From Rhizopus sp. PT2906 (lineage: Eukaryota; Mucoromycota; Mucoromycetes; Mucorales; Rhizopodaceae), in the NCBI GenBank assembly GCA_025529335.1, contig JAMYHX010000662.1:1-18745 (forward strand): a stretch of 18,745 nt of DNA, given 5' to 3'. The position numbers were made by a program, and so were the translations under genes. Positions 9,032-17,877 of the stretch are shown here, one piece after another. The notes under the pieces are model-generated. The model was given only the letters and a program-made list of their open reading frames with translations, did no database searches and was not told the DNA's origin. Position 1 is the first letter of the stretch, and every line of letters begins with the position of its first letter.

Positions 9032-12000
9032 TTATAGGGCTTCCAGACCCTTATCGGAATGGATCAAGACGATACGGCTCTGTACGTCAAATGGATTTCC
9101 AGAGTAGACAATAAAGTCATTAGCTTGGTTTACAGAGACTGAGTTTAAGCCATAGATATCACGGATATTTGAGGTTATGAATTGAATAGCTTGCGTCTCA
9201 GTGATTGCTCCACCTTCCAAGTTATGGACTGGTGATGTAGCAGCTAACCATCCTGCATCCCATGCCAAGTTACGAGCGAGACCATCGTCGGAAATACCAA
9301 CACCAATCTTGACACCATGGCTGTGCAAGACATGAGCAGCGGTTCCATTGGTTAATGGCGCTCCAGTAAGACAATGAATTGAGTCAAATCGTGAAGGAGT
9401 ACAGAGGACGGGACGAAGAATGACAGGAATATCGGCTTCTGCGAGATGAGGCGCGACAAGGTAAGCCTCGGTTCCTCCAATGATAACAAACTTAGCCTTG
9501 GGGAGGTGCTTACGTTTCAAAACAACAAGGGAAGCAATTTCATCCTTGTTGTGAGCCGCAATCACCGTTGGAATCTCACCACGAGCAGCCTGGCCATAGT
9601 GGTTGTTCTCCTTCAAGTTTTCAGTTAATAGTTGACGAATGAAGCTAATTTGGCTGGAAATAGTAGGGAAACTATCAGACTTGACATCATCACCAATTTG
9701 AAGATGAAGAGCAACAGCAGGTGAAACAATGGTGCCGTCATTAAGAACTAGGATGTGTTAGTATACTTGTTGCTTCTTGTATAGTTGTGTAAGCTTACTT
9801 GAATCAGCTCCAGTCTTGAATGCAACAGAGACACCAATAACAACGTTGGAAGACATGGGGGCAGTAATAGCTGTCAGAATACCTCCCTTGTAGGCTTCTT
9901 CCAAATGGCGGGTTCCAAGCTTAATACTATCAGCAGCAAAGATGATATCCTTGGGATCCTTTGATTTACTAGGGCGACCTGTTCCATCACCAGTGCCAGC
10001 CTCGCCTTGGATTTCGATGAGACCAAGTTGGGAGCCAACGCCGACAAGTCCCTGAATTTAAATAGTTAGATTCATCATTATTCGAAATCGTTATGTACTT
10101 ACCGGAAGGACATAACCGCCTTGAATGTTGTACTCTACAACGGGTTCATTTGACTGAATAGAAGAGACAGAAGCAGAACAATCGGTACCAGAGCAAATAA
10201 CGGAACCATTGACAACGACGACATCAATTGGGCCCTTGACAGGTTCCTGGCCAAGGAAAGAATAACCTACGTTCTTCAATACAAAGTTCTTGGCATTTTC
10301 TACCGACTGGAGGTCTTCCTTTTTGACGGTAACAGCAGCTGCTTGCTTTTTAACAGCAGGCTCTATGGGGCGTTCTTCAAATAATGGGACACCATCAATG
10401 AATACCTGCAAAGGCGTAGCACCTAGTTCAAGAGGCTCACGGTCCCAGATGACGACATCGGCATCATAACCGACCTTGAGAGAACCAACACGGTGACCTA
10501 ATCCAATAGCATTGGCAGGAGTTGACGTAACGGCCTTGAAGGCCTCTTGAGGAGGCAAGCCATAATGCGTGGACTTGGCTGCTTCAAAGGCAAGATGTTG
10601 AGAGTTGAGGACAGGGTGGTCGCTCTTTAATGCTACTGGAATACCAGCATCGTACAGAATCTTGGGTGCTTGTGGGATAGCCTGGAAAGCCTCCTTCTTA
10701 TAACCCCAGTGATCAGCAAAAGTTGCAACAGTGATGTTATTACGAGCACGACGCAAGATACCGGGGATTCTGTAGGCATCCAATGCGTGATGGAAAGCGC
10801 TAATAGTAAAGTTAAATTCCAAAGAATGACGAATCATGGCTTCAATATCATGCGTTTCATAACAATGAACGTTTAAAAGGACTTCACCACGCAACAAGGC
10901 AACAAGAGATTCAAGGCTCAAGTCTTCTGGGAAAGGTGTATCAAAGCGAGAGGATGTGTCTTCAGCGGCTCTACACCAGTCGTCTTGTTCTCGCATCAAT
11001 TTTTGAGCTTCTGCAAATTGCTTACGGAATAAATATGCTTCACCCAAGCCTACAACAAGGTATAAGGGAAAATGAACTTTAGGGGGACTATTTATATGTA
11101 CGTACGAGTAGAAGGCATGTGACCAGCATTTCCATAAACACGCTAATGCATAAACTATTAGCTTAGAGTTAAAATGTAGTTGAATAATTTTACCTTTGGA
11201 TTTTCACCACAGGCCATCTTCATCCATCTCCATTTTGTATCTTCAGTGCTGTCAATGTTGGCTTGCACAAGCATATCTTCATTGCTGAGAGTAGAGATAT
11301 GACGGAGCTTGAATGCAAATGCTTCACCGCCCATCAAGTTGCCAGAGCCAGGCAGAACTAAAGCGGTAGTTACACCACCAGATGACACAATTCGAATTGC
11401 GTTATCTGAAGGATTAAACGCATCAATTGTACGAACAAAGGGAGTCAAAGGCTGGGTCATTTCATTTGTATCATCTGTCGCATGTAGTTCAGGCCAAGAA
11501 TCAACACCCATGTGGCTATTTCTTGTGAGTATAGTTCATAACTGTTTCTTTTATATTTTTACCTGTGCATATCTACCAGTCCAGGACTTACTACGTGACC
11601 AGCAACATCAATGACTTTGACATCCTTGTTTGAGTCAAGACTGATATTCTTTTCGACTTGACGGATAACACCGCTTTCTATATAAATATCGACATCTTCC
11701 AAGACATTGCCTTGACCATCCCAAACGACAGCATTTTTCAATAAGATGGGTTTTTGGTTAGGGTCTGCTCTTGGGTTCTTAACACGACTGGAATCCGGTC
11801 TGTTCTTCTCTCTACGTCTGTTCTTTATAGCTTCACATTTTTCTCTACCGTGCTGCATTGTTATTTCGGATACACCCGATTTAACTGTGAATGGTTGATG
11901 TCCTTTGGGCAGCAAAGATGATTCAGGCAACAGTGAAGAAAACAAGACAATTCCCAAAAGGACGGCAACGATAAAGACAACGACAATGTAAGCAAGGTTT

Positions 12001-12140
12001 CTTTTAACAAACTGCTTGAACCCGTCTGCACGTTCAGGCCATGATGATTTGGTATGGCTAGGCAAGAGTGGATCCGATGAAGACCCTCCTCCCTCTTCAT
12101 CATTTCGAGGAATAGAGGAATATCCTTGATTAGATGACAT
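9032..12140 (-). CDS. membrane-anchored tandem amidohydrolase-superfamily protein
   Basis: Six exons (11563-12140, 11194-11515, 11106-11142, 10103-11049, 9799-10051, 9032-9747) encode 950 residues; introns are 47-56 nt. The cytosolic-looking N-tail is followed by one membrane segment (~48-72, AYIVVVFIVAVLLGIVLF), suggesting a type II membrane protein. Module 1 (~130-535) has the composite beta-sandwich start (ILLKNAVVWDGQGNVLEDVD). It has the metal motif SPGLVDMHSHMG (H192, H194), VHCYETHD (H374/H379), AFHHALDAY (H399/H400) and the catalytic-type aspartate D456 in KSDHPV. It closes with DADVVIWDREPLE. Module 2 (~565-950) repeats the plan but reads PGLVGVGSQLG where HxH should be. It keeps AAHNKDE (H778) and ISDDG, and ends in NDFIVYSGNPFDV. 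The substrate is unknown; the superfamily includes imidazolonepropionase-like and other C-N hydrolases. A minus-strand AATAAA (9013-9018) follows the stop. Confidence 0.9.
11106..11142 (-). other. 37-nt micro-exon of the amidohydrolase gene
   Basis: Third exon, encoding RVYGNAGHMPST plus one nt. It restores the family motif that joins ..ENPK to ..RLGEAYLF. It is bounded by TGCATTAG and GTACGT. Confidence 0.85.
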
Positions 12141-12420
12141 TTCCTCAAGGCAAGATATAAACGAAAAAAGAGAGAGAGAAAAAGGTGAGCCTATTTATAA
12201 TGCGTACTTCATCCAAACTTGATTTCAAAAAGCGAACTGTGACAGCAGTTCTAGTTTGTGGTACGCACCAACCTTTTTGGAAATTTTTACCCTGTTCATA
12301 CTACTCCTATCTCTCGGGTACCTCCTTTTCTTTTTTTTATGCAATTGCTCATCTATGGGAACTTTTGAATGATAAGCTCTATATTCATCTTGTCAAAAAT
12401 GGTAATAAAAAGAAGGAAAA

Positions 12421-12845
12421 TTATGAACAGCATTTATTTTCAGATCTTTTACTATGTGTCAAGTTATTGTTATTGTTATAAACAGAAGGTGGACGTAGGC
12501 GGATAGTGTTGACTGTATTTACAGGTAAGGCATGTACATCTCGTGATGTATTCCTTTTCAATAGTTTACTTTTTGATAATTCTTTATAAATCTGGTTAAA
12601 CATGGTCTCGAATGCCAAAGTTACGTTTGTTGTATCATACGCACTCGCTTCAAAAAACATCATTTTCGATTTTGACGCATAATTCTTTGCTTCTTCTGTG
12701 CTCACAGCACGACTTGTGTCTGATAAGTCTATCTTATTTCCAACTAGCACAAGTGGAATAGAATCCTCTATATGTTCGTTTAACTCTTCTAACCACTGTG
12801 CAATATGATTAAATGATGATTTCCTGGTGATGTCTAAAACAATTG

Positions 12846-12888
<43 letters not shown>

Positions 12889-13030
12889 TAGTTCTCTTTG
12901 AAAAATAGCAACATGACTTACCATAGACTAACAAAGCGCCTACAGCTCCTCTATAGAATGCACTCGTAATCGCCTTGTAACGCTCCTGACCGCTTGTATC
13001 CCATAACTGAGCTTTAATAACGTGGTTATC
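12421..13030 (-). pseudogene. Rab-type small GTPase lacking its 5' exon(s)
   Basis: Two intact exons, 12922-13030 and 12421-12833, encode the last ~173 residues of a Rab11/Ypt31-like GTPase. The first starts DNHVIKAQLWDTSGQERY (G3/switch II) and continues ITSAFYRGAVGALLVYD. The second has NKIDL (G4), EASAY (G5) and a C-terminal NKCCS that ends with a tandem cysteine suitable for geranylgeranylation. The 88-nt intron holds a long (AT)n run. A good acceptor (GACAAGCTTAG) precedes the first visible exon, so more 5' exons are expected. No P-loop or switch-I sequence is found on the minus strand between 13031 and the window end; transposase remains start at 13278. The gene is therefore probably decapitated. 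The remaining frame is undamaged, implying a recent event or reuse. An unusual option is the ATG at 13113-13115 as a replacement start exon. G3 reads DTSGQ rather than the usual DTAGQ. Confidence 0.8.
12851..12884. repeat. (AT)17 microsatellite in the Rab intron
   Basis: Thirty-four bases of uninterrupted AT dinucleotide within the 88-nt intron. The region just outside is also TA-rich. Confidence 0.9.
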
Positions 13031-13277
13031 CTAAGCTTGTCATCAGTCAAAATTTAAGCCGCGCATACGACAAGTAAAAATCGCGCTTGCTAAATTCTAA
13101 TGCTACGTTAACCATTGGTTGATTTCGCTTGCTGACAAACTAAATGTCGTAAATGTAGAAACTTTGCCGTACAAAATATGAGTATATTAAGCATGAAAGC
13201 ACCGTTGGCTCTCTTTTTTCTTTTTTTCTTCTTCTTTTTTTTAACTTCCTTTCTCATTAAAAACCGAGTATTATAAT

Positions 13278-14187
13278 ATGAGCTTTCAAATTTTTTATGA
13301 AGACGGACACGGTAATGCAGTTGATGAATATGGTAGACCTGAGCCCATGGACTACATAATTGATGAGGAGCGATATGCTTTAGAAACAGTTAGTTCACAC
13401 ACCCAGTATTTACATAACCAGCCTCAGGAGAATAATTTCGATGTAGATTCTATGGCAAAAGATGAAGTAGATGTTTGCATGAGTAAGCGAGCATACACAC
13501 TCTACACGGATCAAGACAAAGTTAGATTCTTTAAACTGATGTTTGAGAAAGTTATGAGTGCTTCAGCTTCTGCGAAACAATTAGGTATTCATGTTCGCAC
13601 AGCTCAAAGATGGGCTCAAATGTATAAAGCAGATTCTGATAGTATTTTTATAAAGCATAAGAAAACCGGTCGCTCGCGTATACTTCGTGACGAACATAAG
13701 CAACCTTGGAGTACATAGATGCGAATCCTTCAGCCGTCTTTAAGTAAGTAATGGAGCAACTACTTCAAAAGTTTCAGGATCTCAAGGTTTCTAAAAGCAC
13801 TGTCTACAATTTTGTAAGAACTGAGTGCAACTTGTCACTCAAAAAAACCCAATTTCAGCCTGTAAATAGGAACAGTGGAGAAAAAATTCAGGAACGTTTT
13901 GACTGGGTTCGTAAGTGGAAGTGTACGTACATGAGTTTTGTTTGTAGATGCATCAATTTATACTGTAGACTCGCCATGGCAGCACCAGATAGATATCGCT
14001 TATGGAACAAGGATGTTGCTGCTTGCCTCAACTACATGCACATCCTTCATGAGCTTTGACGTAATGGCATGGTTACTTGTAGGTTTCGTCGGGTTGCTGT
14101 TGCTTCTACAAGACGTCGAAGAAGAATGAGCGATCAGGAGCAACCAAGAATTAGAATACGCTTAGACGATGATTCTCCGTCCTAGTT
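13278..14187 (+). pseudogene. degenerate IS630/Tc1-type transposase, N-terminal half
   Basis: The first 146-codon frame (13278-13718) has an acidic leader and then a helix-turn-helix region: KRAYTLYTDQDKVRFFKLMF, SASAKQLGIHVRTAQRWAQM and TGRSRILRDEHK. The frame is lost near 13695 and resumes in another frame as LEYIDANPSAVFK, a TAA stop, then VMEQLLQKFQDLKVSKSTVYNF...FDWVRKWK (13751 on). This is the second HTH and linker of Tc1/IS630 transposases. A second shift near 13930 gives FVDASIYTVDSPWQHQ, a poor match to the first catalytic-Asp motif (xFxDE..FH). Beyond it the coding trace fades into RRRRRMSDQEQ..., unrecognised. At least two frameshifts and one stop make it a pseudogene. A long C/T tract and TATA-like sequence precede the ATG. 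Confidence 0.75.
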
Positions 14188-14198
14188 ATCACTAGGAC
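14179..14198. repeat. perfect 8-bp hairpin at the end of the + transposase remnant
   Basis: GTCCTAGT-TATC-ACTAGGAC is a perfect inverted repeat with a 4-nt loop. It overlaps the last stop codon of the plus-strand remnant. It could be a transposon-end or recombination footprint, or a foldback. Confidence 0.7.
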
Positions 14199-14606
14199 AC
14201 ACCTAGATGCCTGCGGGGTAAGTTATACATATAATAATTTTCTTACATAACTAACTGTATAATTCTTTATATAGTATATATATTCTCCTTGGCTCTTATC
14301 TCTCTCTTGTCTCTTACATCTGCTATTCGTCTCCTTTTGCACGCATTTTATTTTGGGAGGTTCTTGGAGCACTCCCTCGCGCACTCCCAGATTTCAAAAT
14401 AGTGATGTGGCATTTTTTGGTCGAACTCTGATTCTCGAAAATACTGCGATACACTTGTACCCTCGCTACAGTGTTTTGCGTTTGAAAATAGAATTTTTTA
14501 TTTGGGCCAGTAGAAAATTTTGACCATCAATATGCACATCACAAAACCAGAGAAAAAAAAAAGAGCTTATAGTAATCTAACAAAACTAAATTTATTAATT
14601 ATAAAC
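14199..14606. other. non-coding stretch between the two transposase remnants
   Basis: Contains a well-formed but orphan intron-like segment (14218-14274) with donor GTAAGT, branch-like CTAAC and acceptor TATAG. It also holds a C/T-rich region with the octamer GCACTCCC twice (around 14369-14389), and a TACAGTGTTTTGCG sequence at 14467 that resembles a Tc1-family inverted-repeat tip. A minus-strand AATAAA (TTTATT at 14591-14596) belongs to the neighbouring remnant. No gene was recognised. Confidence 0.4.
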
Positions 14607-14939
14607 TTATACTCCTTCCATATTCATACACTTTGTAAATAATCTTCGTGAGTGACGGATCCAACCTTGACAATCTTCAGGTTTAACTTTCTTGACTGCC
14701 TTTTCAGTTCTGTCAGCAATCATTTCGTTATTCCCAAAAGGTGTATCACGTAGCTCACCTTTAATTTTTGACCAGCACACTTCCATTGGATTCAAAAGAG
14801 GCAAGTAAGGCAGTAAAAAAAAAAAAAAAAAAAAAAGTGGTGTATATCCATGGCTACAGATTGCTCTGAGAACTTCAGGTGTTTTATTTAGAGTGACATT
14901 GTCAATCCAAGTTTGTTCAAAACTGATGCCATTTCTACC
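14607..14939 (-). pseudogene. IS630/Tc1-type transposase, C-terminal half
   Basis: An open frame of 110 codons reads GRNGISFEQTWIDNVTLNK, then PEVLRAICSHGYTPL, a run of six Phe, LLPYLPLLNPMEVCWSKIKG, and EDCQGWIRHSRRLF before the TAA stop. WIDN carries the second catalytic Asp (canonical xxDNxxxH) and NPMEVCWSKIK the final Glu of the DDE triad, which is the hallmark order of this family. Immediately upstream in frame is a TAG, then further stops, so the N-terminal half is missing or decayed. The Phe run comes from a 22-base A tract on the plus strand (14815-14836). Such runs are not expected at this point in the fold, where a simple FLPPYSP-like motif usually stands. It is a non-functional remnant on the available evidence. 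Confidence 0.82.
14815..14836. repeat. 22-base poly(A) tract inside the transposase remnant
   Basis: On the minus strand this is a T22 run that happens to keep the transposase frame, adding about six Phe codons. Confidence 0.95.
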
Positions 14940-15581
14940 CTAAATAACAATACGTGTGTTGATTTAGATTGGGCATTATAAGAACTCTTGGGATATCAAA
15001 TTCATATGTGTGCTTCTGTGCACAAAATATATTTGTCGGCTCATGCTGAAATAATGGGTCAGCTTTGGCCAGCTTAGGCTGTCGAGAACTATATAAGCTT
15101 AGTCGACGCTGCAGATTCTTGATGCAGTTGTTGTTTTTATTACTTTCATGAGGTACACCTTATGGATAAAAATACTTAAAACGAATCAAATTAAATTTAG
15201 TTGTTCTATTATGGTACATACGGTACATACAGTACATGCGTTACACACGATGTATACAAATGAGAAGGAGAAAGCTGTCAACCACACAAATATTTGTCTT
15301 CGAGTGAATAGGAAACATAACAAAGATTTTATTAAAAGCATCTCGCTTCTCTCCCCCTCGCTCACTTTCCTTTTCTTTTTGTTTTTTTTTTATCACTTTT
15401 CAAGAGTGTAGAAAGAGTAAGCGACTTATTTTCACAATCATTAAATATATATTACATGCTTATAGAGCATTAATAAACTGCCGTTTGCTTTCTTTAGGAT
15501 AGCACAATTTGGAACAGAAACCATACACCTGTATATTGCTATAAAGTTAAGGCTCTTAAGTCACGATATAACATTTATTCA
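14940..15581. other. non-coding / decayed element DNA upstream of the PD-(D/E)XK gene
   Basis: The first ~180 bp may be decayed upstream transposase sequence in minus orientation, but stops occur in all frames. There is a short 9-bp tandem repeat at 15213-15257. A C/T-rich tract at about 15348-15400 and an AT-rich stretch (15440-15460) are plausible promoter elements for the plus-strand gene starting at 15582. Confidence 0.35.
15213..15257. repeat. degenerate 9-bp tandem repeat (GGTACATAC)n
   Basis: Two perfect copies of GGTACATAC are followed by AGTACATGC, GTTACACAC and GATGTATAC, i.e. about five units with decay toward the right. In one frame it reads as repeated VHT, but no supported gene contains it. 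Confidence 0.6.
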
Positions 15582-17434
15582 ATGGCCACAACTACACCTA
15601 AGAAGCCTACTTTAGATAAACTCAAGGGTGGGTTAATTTTAACAAACGAACAACGCGAGAAGTACGAAATCGAAGATGGTTTATTATTGAATGAAGTACG
15701 GGATTGGAGCAATATAAAAAAATTGATTGAATCATATTTCCAAGCGAACAAAGACACTTGGATCGAAACAGCAGATGAATTTGCCCAAATACTCATCAAA
15801 ACCTTTGACGATCTATCTGACAAGAATAATAATTCATACAAAGGCCAAGATGCGTGTTTACAGAGATATTGTATTAGCTTAAAACATTTTTTTGAAAACA
15901 AGAATATAAAACAAAAAGTGAAGAAATTATATACTTGCAACTTATTAATAGCCACCATGAAAAAGAAAGAAAGAAGTTTAATGAGGCAATCAAGGTCAAC
16001 AGCAGTAATGTTGGCCGAAGAGCAAAGCCAAAATCTAGAAGAGGAAGCTCAAATACGCGTGGTACGTTTAGCAAGTTTATTCTTTTCGCTTGATTTCTCT
16101 AACTTTAATGCTAAAATAGCAAAGAAAGCGAAAGCATGTAGATGAAGAAAATATAATCTATCACGGTCCTGACCACCAAGAAGACACATGTCAAAGTCCG
16201 CAAAGTTTCGACAGTGTTGAAAGACACCCACAAGTGCAATCTTATTACGACTATTTTGCAGATGACCATCACGAAAAGTGGACCATAACCACCGAAAACA
16301 GCTGGATATCGATAAATGGGATGAACATCACTGAAGCAATGCACAAATATCGTTACGAATCATACAGAGCGGCCAAACTACTATATTCTATTTCTCCTGA
16401 ACGAATTTTGTCGCTATCGTTCATATTCGTTTTTGACCCAGACGAGATTCAAGGTTTTATCAAAAATTGTGAAAACGAAATTATTTTTATCAGAAATGAG
16501 TTGAACCTTTTTACGCAACGAAGAACACCAGACGAAGCAGTCATTATTACAAACACCTTAGACAACCTGAGTGTTAACAAAGATGATTGCAATCGGTATA
16601 TAGCGGTTACTCATGGTGCATATTACGATGAAGATATGGAAATGACGACGTATTATAATGTGATCAGTGCATTTCACCAGTATACCAGCATCCTACACGA
16701 TCACCACACAGAGCCAGACCATAATTCGTACGAGTTCTTCACACAGGAAATATTTAAATCGAGCGTATACACAAAGCATAAAATATCAAAACCTTTAGAA
16801 GGCTGCAGTAAATATATTCCAGACTTCAAACTTTCCTTTGAATACCAAAAAGAGAAATTTGCTGACTTGTTTATAATGGAAATCAAGAAAGACGATAAGG
16901 ACTGCACACCAGACGCTGACGACATAATAAAAATCAATTTAGAGCTTCAAGTCATGCTGAACCAACTGATTTTGTTAAATGTTGCCGAGCCTGTTGCTTA
17001 TGGGATTGTGATTAAAGGTAGCAATATATATGTATACCGTATAGTGATATGTATAAACGTAACTTTATAATTTATAGAGCATGAGTCTAAAATTTATCAA
17101 ATGACTTTCAAGAACGGTATTTATATCTCGTATGTGACAGAAAGATTCTATTTACCAAGAAATGCAAAGGATGTTTGTCTTGTTCCTCGCGTGATCACGA
17201 TTTTTTTAACATTAAAGGTAAAGCCAATAGATCTTGTTGTGTTATTTTTGCTTTTAACTTTTTTTTTTCTAAAAGGATATGCTTGATAAAATCATTATAA
17301 AGATCAAAAATCGAAAAAGAGGGACGCCAACGATTGCAAATTCTATAAAGAGAGGAATGGGATTACCTTGCCCAATAAAAGACGCAATGACGTTTTATTT
17401 GAGAAAAAAAGAGATTACTTTAGTTCCTCCTTAA
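15582..17434 (+). CDS. unrecognised protein with PD-(D/E)XK nuclease-like motif
   Basis: Four exons (15582-16061, 16120-17017, 17078-17217, 17276-17434) encode 558 residues; introns are 58, 60 and 58 nt. The ATG at 15582 follows an in-frame-stop-rich AT leader and starts a Thr/Lys/Pro-rich tail. Residues ~30-130 are helical and charged. A basic patch QRKRKH spans the first splice junction (161-166) and could be a nuclear localisation signal. Residues ~199-460 form the main domain. YIPDFKLSF (P394-D395) followed 18 residues later by FIMEIKK (E414-x-K416) fits the PD-(D/E)XK nuclease core, with E365/E370 as a possible upstream acidic residue and NLELQVMLNQ as the following helix. The tail is basic (KIKNRKRGT..). 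I do not recognise the family. It stands next to transposase remnants. Alternatives are a lineage-specific hypothetical family or a domesticated mobile-element protein. Catalysis is not shown. Confidence 0.75.
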
Positions 17435-17694
17435 AGCCCTCCCCATGCGCTCAAAGTTTACATCTATTACATATTATATCATTAAAAACCTGACAAGCAC
17501 AAGATATTCATTATTATTTTAAGCTATTTAACAATCCTACATATTTCTTTCCCTTTTTTACAGTTTTTTTTTAATGACTTGATATATCGAATTTATTATC
17601 ACCGACAGACCAAGCAAAGAATTCAAACTTAATATACCATCTCAATACTCACCTTTCATTCAACCAAAATAACGATTGTCAAATCAAAACAGTA
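17435..17694. other. AT-rich spacer
   Basis: Non-coding spacer downstream of the PD-(D/E)XK gene. I see no RNA gene or convincing signal in it. Confidence 0.4.
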
Positions 17695-17844
17695 TTGTCA
17701 CCATCATGGGAAACCACAGTTAAAAAGAGCACCAAAAGCATTGTCTCAATTAAAGCCATACGAGTTTGTGGTCTCGATACTGAAGTACCTGGTTCATACA
17801 CAGCGACAGGATTTATCGTAGGTCCCAAACGAGGTATCATTCTA
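17695..17844 (+). pseudogene. NMA111: orphan fragment of an Nma111/HtrA-type serine protease
   Basis: About 50 codons match the N-terminal start of the Nma111 (Ynm3) protease domain: SPSWETTVKKSTKSIVSIKA, LDTEVPGSYTATGFIVGPKR and GIIL. In complete proteins this is followed at once by the TNRHVV segment with the catalytic His. Here the sequence after GIIL becomes T-rich and stops at 17875-17877. No in-frame ATG precedes the match and no later exon with the catalytic Asp or Ser is visible. The conserved Trp, the KSIVSI strand and ATGF are well kept, so the fragment is either young or was copied recently. Full Nma111 proteins are ~900-1000 residues, nuclear, and linked to apoptosis-like death. 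This piece cannot be a protease. Confidence 0.7.
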
Positions 17845-17877
17845 AATTTTTATTTAATTTTTTTACACGAATACTGA

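Larger units (their letters stand above)
14467..14939 (-). mobile_element. 5'-truncated Tc1/IS630-type element, minus orientation
   Basis: The C-terminal transposase remnant at 14607-14939 is followed, after ~138 nt of non-coding sequence, by TA+CAGTGTTTTGCGTTTGAAAA at 14467. In Tc1-like elements the terminal inverted repeat typically starts CAGTG next to a TA target. I did not find the matching opposite end in the window, so the element appears truncated on its 5' side. The terminus is a proposal. Confidence 0.4.

Noticed and set aside
12185..12481. 98-residue plus-strand frame
   Set aside because: Overlaps the 3' end of the Rab coding sequence on the opposite strand and spans the amidohydrolase promoter; composition is not protein-like.
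15148..15411. 87-residue frame with a VHT repeat
   Set aside because: The repeat is a 9-bp microsatellite and the tail is encoded by a T-rich tract; no family match.
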